From Nautilus pompilius (Eukaryota > Mollusca > Cephalopoda > Nautilida > Nautilidae): a stretch of DNA of 64,000 nucleotides. The position numbers and the translations under genes were made by a program. Shown here piece after piece: positions 51,701 to 63,700 of this stretch. The notes below the pieces were generated by a model. It saw nothing but the letters and a program-made list of their open reading frames with translations. It was not told where the DNA came from and did not search any database. Every line of letters starts with the position of its first letter. Positions within the stretch are counted from its first letter, which is position 1. The stretch is from positions 124,001-188,000 of the forward strand of contig JACATO010000980.1 of the NCBI GenBank assembly GCA_018389105.1, read 5' to 3'.

Positions 51701-54700
51701 AGACCATCAGGGCTGCTATTTTAGTGACATCCAGACTTGTGGTTTTTTTTACTGTGTTTAAAAAAAACTTAAGTACATTTGGCTCCTAAAACCCCTCTGT
51801 TCAAAAGTTCGTAATGCTTGGTTTTAGATTTAAAGTAGCCAGCAGAATTTGATGTGGGTTTGCAAGTTTGGCCATTTTTCGCTCAGCACTATCCCACTAA
51901 CCTCGCATTCATTGTGCTCTGTGGTCTTTGAGCCACCCTACAATGGCTCCCAAGAAACGTGGAATAGTGTGAAGAGGAAACATTACTTTTGCCGTCTTGC
52001 AAAGAGTCGGAATATTATGAAAACTAGACAGGGATGTTTCAGTACATAAACTAATAGGACAGACTGGTGAATTTACACAATGGTTTTTTGGTTTCCTAGA
52101 TGTGGGAGAGGTTCAAGGTCATCCATATCTGCATAGTGGTGGCACTTGCCTACAACCTCTCTTACCTTAGATTAAAGCATTCATTACTACAATTTTTAAA
52201 ATATTATTCATATCTCCATGCATTTATTGATGATTCTTTATTTTAAAACTTTTTAATGCAAAATTACAATCTAGTGGTTCCGTACCACTTAAGACTTTGT
52301 AAAATTCAGGAATCTGAATACTTTCTGGTCCCGTGGTGTTTGGATTTTTAGGAGTCAACTACTAAGATTTGTATTGCTGTCAGATTTTCCTGTATCTGTT
52401 TCTAGTTAATTCCTTTATTATAATTTTGAACTTTGGAAAAAAGAAATATTTAATATAAATTATCTTTTCTTTTATTTTTAACTAGTCAGAGATGATTTTC
52501 ACATCATCATAGAGTTTATTGTAGACTCATTTATTTCTCTGTATGTTTGTCTTACTAATTAAGTCACACTTACTACAACCATGACGTAAGGTTTTGCATT
52601 ACTCTAGAATCTTCTAATTTTACTTGATACGGTCTGATTAAACCTGCTGAATTTGCATAATAATGTTACATTAATGTATCGAAGTTTTTACTACTTTGTC
52701 ACATTTTTCAATTTTGGTAATTTTCCCATTATGTATGTAAAAGAAAAAAATACAATCTGAAATATAACATGCAGATACACGATTTCTGAAAAGACCTCAT
52801 AAATGATACTGTGTGGTTAGAGGTGGCTATGGCTGTTTGTCTCTGTTATTCTACGGTGGTGAAACACTTTTGGTCAGAGCTGTAGATACGAGATAGAGGG
52901 AGCTGTAGCTAAGGAGAAAAACAAAAAAAAAAAATTAATTTTTTTAAAAATACAAACACCCTAACAATTTTGTAATGAGAGAAAATAAAGGGACTTCAAA
53001 AAAAAAAACTAAACGAGTTACTTGAGTTTACTTTGTTGTCGTTTCATTTTTTCTTATTTCCAACCAGAGTTTTAAGGATTTCCTTTTTAAATTTGATTAT
53101 CTTTCTTTTCCATCTCTTAAATGTTTCATTTTGTAGTTAACTGAGTTAAACATTGGGAATACCTTTTATAATAGTGGTTAGTTTTGTTGTTTTTTTTAAT
53201 AGATTGTAAAGGAAGTTTGTAGATCATTGCAGATGTGTCAGCTAGTTAACCAGAGATTAGATTACTACTACCATTATTATTGGATTATGGAGAAATGTTC
53301 CAGGTGACTTTGAAAGGTAATTTAAAGAGGAGATTTATCAGTATGCTGATTAATGGGAGATGGTGTAGCATTTAGGTTTGTTTGCTTGGTGTATTTTTTA
53401 TGCTGGAATGGAGAGTAAAATGCTTTTGTTTTCTTTCCTAAGTACTAACTGACAAAGTGGTCAGCAAGTGCTGGAGAGTCAGCTGTAAGAGGATGCTAGA
53501 TGAGGTTGGTTTTTTGTGTGTGTGTGTGTGTGTTCTTCAAAAATACCAGAAAGAAGAGAATTCTGTAGGAAATACCTTTTTATGCTTGAGGTAAGAGAGG
53601 GGTTAATGAAACATGTCTTAACTTTTTTTTCCTTTGCTTGCTTCGGCAGTTGGTGAAACTGTTTGTTAATTTTAATTGTAAGCTTCATGCTTATGCCAGC
53701 CACAGTTTTCATTCCTGTTTTTAGAGAAGTTGGTGGCGGTGTATTTATTTAAACTTTCCGCATTTTGCTTAGTGAATTCTTCTTCTTTTCTCTTTTTTGT
53801 ACATTGGACATTTCTCACAGTGGCTAGACATTCCTCTGAAACCATTAAATTGGTGACGCCTGGCTGCACTGAGGGGGAGCCCCCTCCATGTGCCTGTGTT
53901 CTCTCCTCAGTTGATTATACACCTTCTGGGCAGGAGGAGAACATTACATACCTGTCTGGCAGCTGGGACAGAGCTCACTCCCCCCCCCTCCCCCTGGGTA
54001 TTATCTCAGCTGTCTTTCTCTGACAATTTGGATAGTTTGGAGTAAATCTGAATTAAATGTTTGTTTTGTTAGATTACAGTGTGACATCGTGCTAAAGCAC
54101 ATTAGACGCAGATATGTGTGTACTTTACCTGCTATTTAAAGTGGATTTTATTATCTTGTACTAAGTTGAAATAGTTAGCAACACATCCAGTGCCGGATTT
54201 ACCATTGTGTGTAGGTGCGCTTAAGCACAGGGCCCCGTTGGCCAGGGGGCCCCATCTTCCTGCCAAAAAAATTTTTTATGATGAATTTTTCAAATGTTAA
54301 ACGTTCAAATGTTTTTCATAAAAGTGAAATCGGTCTGTAAAAATTGTCAAAAGCAGTTGAAGCATTACTTTGTAGTTTGTACCTCCTTCAGGGCCCAAGT
54401 AAGGGGCCTCATAACTTATCTAGCACAGGGCCTCATTTGTCCTAAATCCGGCACTGAACACATCAGCTTGGCTTTGAGAAGACTGGCCAGGACGAGTCAT
54501 TAAAGATTTTGGAATTTCTGCTCTTCAGGACTGACTGAGGTTAGCACACCTTGACTACTCAGATTGATGCTTTCTGCTGGTGTGGCAGAGGGCCTTTTAT
54601 CTTATTGTTAGCGCTAGTACTGAAGTCTCACCATTCCTTTCTAGTCCTTCTGAAAAAATCCTACCATTAGTGATGACAAGAAGGTGACTAAAAACAAATT

Positions 54701-57700
54701 GGTCCATTTAGTGACCAGCCTTGGCAGAACTACTGTTTGTTTGTTTTGCTTTTTAATTTTTAAAATAATAATTTTAAAAAATATTAAATTCTTAGTGGTA
54801 AATGTAAAAAAGCTTGGTTTACACTATACTAGATCAGTTGCCTTCCAAACTGTTTCACTACTAAAATTCTCTTGGCAGTTTTCTTTAACCAGCTTTTACA
54901 AATTTTTTAAAAAAATTATGAATTATAGATGTGATGTAGAATGTTTGAAGGCATGTATGTGCTGCAGTTGATGCATTATGATGGAGATTGGTTGGTTTGT
55001 TGTGTTACCTCTGCAGTTAACTTTTTTCTAATTTGAGTTAATCACAGAATCCTCTAAACAGCAGCAGTCAGTTGTATCTAGATGTCATTTATAGATGAAG
55101 GGACTATGGTTTGACTTTGATGTTATCTTGTGCTGTCATTATTCCTTCTTTCAGATGATTAATTAAACAGATAAAAGTGAAACTTGGCCAGGAACTAAGT
55201 GGGTTTTCTGATCTAAATATTTGTATGACTCATTAATTATTTGAGCTAAAATTGGCAGTGACTAAATGGCACAGGGTCTTTAATCAAGGGAGGGCAACAA
55301 TGCAGGCTTGCGTGCACACACACACACTCTCTCTCTCTCTCTCTCTCTCTCTCCCCCCCTCTCTCTCTCTCTCCCCCTCTCTCTCTCTCTCCCTCCCCCC
55401 ATCTCTCTCTCTCCCTCCCCCTCTCTCCCTCTCCCTCTCGCTCTTCTCTCTCTCTCTCCCCCCCTCTCTCTCTCCTCCCCTCCCCCCCCTCTCTCTCTCT
55501 CTCTATGAAAAAACCGTTTCCTTCCCATTTTGTCACAAAATAAAATTGTTTTATCTATCTGGCCAATTAGAATTTAATTGTCAGATTTTGTTATTATTAA
55601 CGTTGTTCTAAATAAAACACTAAAGGGTAGATGATTTATTATAATGTGTATATGTGAAAAAAATCAACAAGGATTCCAATCAGGTTTGGCATTTATTGCC
55701 TGTAATACAGAAATATCATCATCGTCATGAAAGAAGTTTAAAGTAACCTGTTTTGTCCTTTAAATTTAGTTTTACAAAAATCATCTTGGAGGAAGTCATT
55801 AGTGAGGTGCAGTTTGCGTCTTGCTTTCTGTTGGTGTTTTAATTCTTACCATTCTGTTTTTCCTTTATTTGGGGATTACTTGCCGGCCACAGGGTTTTTA
55901 CACGTAGTCGACTTCAATGTTGTGATGTGGAAAACAAAGGAAGGAAGAGACCCTACTACTTAAGCAACAGCTCAATTCCCTCTCTCCAAGATTCCACACA
56001 GCACAGCATGCGCACTACAAGGTTTTATACTGCAAGAGACGCTGTGCCATACAACAACTGTTGGGGATTTATCTGGTCATTAGAGCCTGTTTGTTCATAG
56101 ACCTCATTGGTGTCTGCTCTAGATGGATGGTCAAGGAGAGACAAGTTAATGAAATCACCAGGGAAGAAAGAGTGGTCTCTTCACTACCAACCTTTTAGCG
56201 GCTGACGCTCTCTTACTTTCATTCACAAAGCAGATGTATGTAAAACATTGCACAGAATATTATTGTAACTTTTTGTTGTGTTTCTTAAAAAAAAATTGTA
56301 GTCAAGTACATTCAGGGACTATGGCTGTGGATTTCTTACCACATCTTGTAATAAGGCAAATGAAATTATTTAGTATGCAGTAGTAGTATCTAACTTTCAC
56401 CCTTTCTATACCATATTTCACATTTATTTGGCCACCAACAATAAACATATATATATATATATGGTGCTTAAACCAACTTGACTCAGTTTATAATAATAAT
56501 AATCACTTCTGTTATTGTTAGTCTCTCCCTATAAATCATTTTTATATGAACATTTCAGTTGCTGTTGTAGTTAATATGTATGGCAAAGGAAGGTTTTAGT
56601 GTATTGTATATTTAGCATTTTTATAAATAAATTCAAGCTTTGTAGTAGTGTCGTGGAGAAAATGGAGGTTTAAATTTTCAACTGCATCCATGTTTTCCTT
56701 CCAAATCACATTACAGTTTCTCCTATAGCTGTCCTCCTGTTTGTAGTATTCAAAACATATCAGAGTCTGGCTGCATACATAAGAAACTCAGTATTTTTCA
56801 GTATTGTATGTGCTTGAAAAATTACCTATGGGTAAAGTTTAAGCTGGTGTAGTCATCTCTTCAAGTTTTTTTTTTATCTTTTTCCCTTGACCTGCTTTGT
56901 TAGTGAGCTATGTATAGTGTCTCTGGTTGCAAACATTGCATTGATAATATTCATCTTGGATAAATATTGTTGTTCATATGGACAATGGCAGGAATGTGAA
57001 CAAACTGCAAAGTGTTTATCCTGAGGAAGTTAAGCTTCTTTCTGGCTATTTTTGCTGAATAAATACATTTTTAAATAAAATGCTATGGCATGTGTCTCGT
57101 CTTTTGCTTTAGCATCTGTAAAATATACTTGTATTGGTTGAAGCACCATCTTATAAGGTTGGTTTTTCTTTTCCGTCAAAGGATTAAAAGCAACAATGAA
57201 GCAGATTTTTTTTGGAAAATATATTGAGGTGTTGAGGAGCAATCTCTTCCCACTACTGAAAGCTATATTACATTAGAATTTAATGGTATAAAATTTGAGA
57301 GATAAAAGTGGTTAAAATTTAATTGCAAACTTTTCCAAAAAAAATAATTCTACATAGTTATGCTTCACTGGTTTTCATTTATCCTTGAGTTATATCATAT
57401 GAAAAATTACCACCACTGACCCATGTTTAGCACAACTTACAAAAAGTCAGTCTAGTCCAGGGCTTTCATATTGAGGGGGGGGGCTCCAGGTCAGGTCAGG
57501 TCAGGTCGGGTCAGCTCATTGAACTCTTCTCTGTCCCCACCAGAGATTAAAATGTTTATCAGTTTCCTTTTATGGAAGAATTTGGAAACACTGCTATTTT
57601 ATTGTTAGTTTAACAATTGTATGCACAGCAAATATGTCAAAGGATGTTTGAAAGTTTTTTGGTTAGCTTCAGATACCATGCTACTCTTTGTGGATATGAT

Positions 57701-60700
57701 CAGGAGTTTTTTAGAATCTGTGGTGACATATGCATGGTTTAGTTTTTAAGCCACTTGTCAAAAGTATGTAGACACTTCGTAATGTAGATCATTCCACCTT
57801 TGTTTATTGCTCTATAGGTAAGTTCCCATTCTGTGTAAAACTAAGGGCAGATCTGCTAACTACTGATTGAAACAATATTTCATTTAGGAAGAACACTGGG
57901 ATTAAATTAATTTTATTATGAACAGGGTGTTTATTTACTTTTGACAGGCTTCTGTACATTGGCATATGGACTTCAATAATGTACTGCGTTTTGTATGTGC
58001 TAAAGATGTTTTAAATATTTAACTTAAAAAATCAACTGAAGGTGAGATAACTTAAGGTATACTTCTAACTTTTATTACAATAAAAAAGTTACCATTAACA
58101 ACAATATAATAGTTTGTTGTTGTTTTTTTTGGTATCATTGACAGATTTTTTAACTACTGTAATAAAAACACAAATATATACACTATTGGAAATAACTATC
58201 GAAACGCACACAGAATATGCGTTATTACAGAAACAATTAATATGTTGTATTAGTATTCGGTGTGTGAGCCCTTTTCTTTATATGGAGAATGACACCTTGT
58301 TTTCATGTTTCCATATAAGTTATTACTCTGTGACTGGAATGGTGTTCTAAATACCCTGTAGCACTTTCCACAATTCATCTAGGGTGTTTGGTTTCCATAT
58401 GACATTTTCAGTGGCCATATACCCCCAATGATATTTATATCAGGTCTTTATGCAAGCCAAGGCATCTTTGTGAATATTCCATCAGTTAGCTTCTTTATGT
58501 TCCAGATAGTTTTTCACTACATTGACTACATGCTTAGAGTCATTGTCAGGTTGGGAGGTGAATTCTCATCCAGTGAGATGTCTTCTGGAGGCAATGACAT
58601 GATGGATGGAACCTGCCTGTCAGCATACCTTCAATTTTATACAAATCTTTTGTTACCTTGGGTGATGTGCAGCCCCATGCTTGTACCGATAAACCAGCTT
58701 TTTTTATTGACTGTTATACTATTCTCCAGTCTGCCTTTGAACAAACTACTTTCCATTATTGCCAAACAGTTCAACTTTGACTCATTTGTAAAGAGCACCT
58801 TTCACTTTGGTCATTCTGCCATTTCATTTTCTGCTGTTTGGTTGCCTCTTCTAGGCAAAGGTTTTTGGGCAGTTATGCATCCATGAGACCATTTTGCATT
58901 AATGTGTGTCTCACTGTTTTTGAAGAAATGTTAATATCCATACTTGCAGTTAGGTCAAGAGTTTGTACTCCATTGACACCAGTACCAGTTTTGCTTATCC
59001 TCCCAAGAATCTCACATTCAGCTCCTTCTGGAAGATGAAATTGGGCTATCTTGTGCTATGAGGAGTGGCTTTCACTAGCAAAGACTTTGATTTCTATACA
59101 CTTGTCATGTGATATTTCCTTCCAAGCAGCCATAGTATTCACCTCACATCACACTATACTTTTATACTTCTCAGGTGCGGCACTTTCTGACTGCTTCCAT
59201 GATTGACCAAGTGGTGCATTTCATTTTTATACATGAGATGTGATTCTGTCATGCTATTTTCTTTTATATCCAGTTTTTATCTGCTTCCATAATTATTTCA
59301 AATATTGTATGTTTTCTTTTTTCTTTGTTTTCATCAGTGTTTGAGAACAGAGAGAAGATTATCCTGGTGATGGATTATGCAGCTGGAGGAGAGCTGTATG
59401 ATTATATCAACACAAGGGAGAGGCTGACAGAGAAAGAGGCGAGGAAGATATTCCGCCAGATTGTTGCTGCTATTTACTACTCTCACCAGGTAAACAAATT
59501 CTCTCTCTCCTAATGTTCTGTATGTATGGCACTGCAAGAGAGCAGCTCTTGAATCTGTTGCTGAATAACATGAGAGCTCTAATTTGTTTTTATCCAGTTA
59601 TGTTCTTTGTTTTCAAGTGGAATCCTCTACCTGAAGTACAGATGAAATACACTATTTCTTGTTCTGATTTATCACAAAACTCTTATTGTGTTGCTGCATG
59701 CAGCAGTTTTAACTGGTAAATCCATATCAGATGAGACTTGTATGATTACAAGTTACAGCAGTGCACAGAAAATGTGGAAAGAATAGATATTGTTACAATG
59801 AGAACTTGGTTTGTCTTTCAGCATGGTGTTGTTCACAGAGATCTGAAGTTAGAGAATATCGTCCTAGATGGGCAAGAAAATGTAAAGGTAATTAATTTGC
59901 ATGTTCATAAGCAGGATGTTTACTTTGTTTTGCTTTTATTATTGCCCATGTATGGAAGTAGTAAAACCAGGTATAAAATCTCTCTTGATGAACCAAGCCA
60001 TTCTTAAAGTTAACTTCTTTACACCAGCTCAGAGACTGATGGTTCACAATAGTGAAGCATGAGAAAAATGGTAAAACTCTGCTAATACTATGGCAACTTT
60101 TTCTTCTAAATATATGGGTGGTAAATATTTGGATATTAGAGAGAATTTAGGTCAGTGGAACATCTTTGTTTTTTAAAGGTGGTGTGGGCAGAATGAACTT
60201 GATGAAAGTGTACATTGATTTGTGGATGTAACAAGTAGGTGTTTGGGATCAGTTGAACAGTAAATAACCTGCTGATGCATGATGTTGGGGATCTGAAACC
60301 ACTGAAGTGCATGTGTTCCAGGGATCTCATTAGCTGCTACTTCAAGATGGCGTGTTGTAGATTAAATATTACCCTTACCTCTATTAAGTGGGAACCTCAC
60401 AAAAAGCGAGTAAGTAATTAGATGATGGTGCAGTTCCAATTTAATAAATAGGAAATGATCATGAGATGTGTATGTTAAACCAGATTGTTTTTAGTATTCA
60501 ACATGATGCAGGAACCAGTTGCTTGTTGTTTTAATGGAGACTGCTGACTCACTATTTCTCTCAGGAAACTTAACACAAATTAGCTCCATCAGAAGAAAAA
60601 TATCAGATTTTTATGGCATGGTAAAACAAGCAAAGTAAATTCTGTGATCCACTGTACATGGGAGTGATGGAATTTGTGGACTGTCCTGCTTGAAGAACTA

Positions 60701-63700
60701 AGTCACCAAAAAATTGTGTAATCAGTGACTCTGTTATTATCTCATTTCAAATAAACAGACAAAAATCTACCCTTATTTAAAAGGCAGTTTTCATACAGTG
60801 ATCCCTTGTCATTCGCGGGAGATACGTTCCAGGTGAACACCAATGCTAAAAACTTATGCAAAAATGAGATAGATTCTCTACACACAAGTAACCACATTTC
60901 GATAGTAAAGACTATGTAATGATGTGTGTGTGATATGTAAGATGTAAATAAACTGCTATGACAAAATGCGGTAATTTTAAAGGCTTTGTGCAGTAAACAC
61001 TGTGCGTGAAAGAGCATTGCTAACTGCAGGTGGGGTAGTGTGCGAATACCCAAAACCACGAAGGGTGAGGGTTAGCGTATAGCCATTCATTCAATTTTAA
61101 TTAGCAAGATGATGCTAATATTAAAGCACTTTGCTAATTACTAGGCTTTGGCGCCAGTTAGGTGTTGCTTCTTTTTTTTTTAAATAGCTTTGCTGTGCAA
61201 AATTTTGTTTAAATGTTTTCTACATCAGTTATATGGTGAATTCTGAAATTGTCATTCACAGTTACACCTAACTTCTTCTTCTTGTGTTTTTTTGTATTAC
61301 CAAAGTAATGATTGTTCGGTGTGTATCTATGCGTGCATACAAAAATTAGGAAAGAGTTAGATGATTGAGAGGGCAGATGGTTAGAACCAGGAGTCAAGGT
61401 AATTTGTTGAGCGGCAACTGTAAGAAAAGATGTAGTTTTATAGAAAGAAGAATAACTAGTGGGTTTTGTTTGTGGTCATCATGCAGTTTTGACAGTAACA
61501 TTGATACCTTTCTGATTTTGTTAATAATAGAAATAAATTATGATGTGTCAGTCAGTAATCTGTGAAGAACGTTTAAGATTTTATTTGTAATTCTCTGCCT
61601 CTTTTCTTTCTCTTTTATATTTATTCAAATTCAGTTCCTTTCATTTCTACCTTTTTTTTTCACTTGAGGCTATCAATCATGTAATGCTATTTCAGATTGC
61701 TGATTTTGGTCTCTCCAACTACCACAAGCCAGGACATCTACTGAGCACTTTCTGTGGCAGTCCACTATATGCATCACCAGAGATAGTCAATGGTATTGCT
61801 TACAAAGGGCCTGAGGTAAGATATTTGCCTTTTATTTTAAAACCTGATATGAACTGCAATCATGTGTGGCCCCAGACTTTTACAGGTGTTTGTGTTACTG
61901 AAAATAACTTGACACTTCTAGTGTTTCCTCTCCCTTCTTGCATTCAGAATGATCAATAATGCTGGTTCTCTCTAGGATTCCATCGCTCATAATATTGCTA
62001 ATTCCACTCAACATTACATCTCAGGAATACACCAAATAAATCTTTGAGCATACATAGGTTGTTTGAAATGTTACTAGAGTGAAATTTCTTTATCTTTCCT
62101 CAGAAAACTTTAAATTTGTTTTTAAAGGATTGATTACCATGAAGTACTCTTGTGTTTCATACTCAACATCTAAAGGAAATATCAACACTATTTTCATCTT
62201 TTTAGGTTGACTGCTGGAGTCTGGGGGTACTTCTGTATACTTTGGTGTATGGAGCCATGCCATTTGATGGCAGTGACTTCAAAAGACTCAGGAAACAGAT
62301 CACAATGGGAGACTACTATGAACCTGCTAAGTCCTCTGGTGTGTATTTATTTGGTGTGGGTGTGGACTTTACTAGCTTGACAAGGGACAACTAGTGACAT
62401 TATGGTTTGTGGTTTGCAATATAAGCTTTGAGAAAAATTCAGGTTTGATTACATAAAGTTCTGATTTTCTACAATACCTTAGTCTGTGGACATTCAGCAT
62501 ATAAGGGAGAAAAATAGTGAAGAGAAATTCTCTTTTACTCTAGAATTTCTCATGACCAAAGAATTTCCAGTTGTCGTGGTGGGCACTGTCTATATTCTCA
62601 CTAATGTTAAGTATCAGCATATGTAGTTGACTACTACTTTACAGTGAGAACTAAGAACACTTTATGTTTCATACAAAACTGTTCTAATGAAATTTTCTTT
62701 ATATAAATAGATCATTTTATATTGATCAAAATTAATATTAAATCGAAGAATGTGGTTGGAAGTTCAGAAAAAATTATAGTGAAAACCTATGATTTGTAAG
62801 CTTGAGTGATTTTGTTAATTTGAAACTCTTGGTCATGTTCTTTCAGCTCAGCTTTGAATCAAAAATAATAATATGCAATTTACCTACTTACTTTTTAAGA
62901 TGCTGCTGGGTTGATACGACAACTGTTGACAGTGAATCGAGATCGGCGAGCAAGTATGGAGGCCATAGTTCATCACTGGTGGGTCAACTTAGGATACAAA
63001 ATAACACCTAACAATGAGCCATACCCAAGCCAGTGGCTGCTCAAGGCTGGCACAGGACGAGACCACTCCAGTTTCTCCTCAGACAGTGATGGTGAAATAG
63101 ACTTGTTGGAAATCAAAAAGCGAGGAGCATTCCGCAGCAAGGCAACATGGAGGCGGAAGAGGATCGAAAGAACCTTTGAAGAGGATGAAGCAGTGTATGA
63201 TGTTGATCAAGAGACAAAGTTTCTGAATGGAAGAGAGAACTTTCTTGGAGCAGTGGACATCTCTGAAAATAAAGAGAACTCTAAAACAATTTCTGCAGAC
63301 ATGAAGGGTGCCAGTGAGGAAAGCAGGCAACTTGACTCTGAGGGGAAACCTATTCGAAGCATTCTCAAAAGGAGGAGTCAGTACATTGGTGGTGACAGTG
63401 GGTGTATTTTAAATGACTCTGTTGCCAAGGAGATGAGAGACACTGTTGATGGAGGCTATGAACCCGTCTTCACTTCCCAGGCAGGTGACAAACTGATTGA
63501 CAGTAAATCCAAAACATTAACTGACAACACAGTTTTCCAGAAGGCTGCTGGCAATGAGTTTTGCACTGAGAAACCTTATGTAAACAGCAAGAGGGGAATT
63601 TTAAAGCGACCTAGCCAGAGCAGTGATCCTAGGAAGCGATTGAGTTTTGGAAGTGTGGGATCAAACTCTTCTGGAGATATCCTTGATTTCTCATACGACA

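Larger units (their letters stand above)
37278..59337 (+). other. NUAK1: NUAK1 intron 2 (22 kb)
   Basis: Very long phase-1 intron splitting the kinase between HPNIISVRE and VFENREK. It is the main landing site for mobile DNA in this window; the elements are listed separately. Stretches 37.3-39.5, 40.1-44.0, 44.2-46.4, 49.1-54.2 and 55.5-58.2 kb are AT-rich with no coding exon that I can support. Confidence 0.8.

Noticed and set aside
55252-55611. Ser/Leu/Pro frame and its Arg/Glu antisense
   Set aside because: Product of the CT microsatellite.
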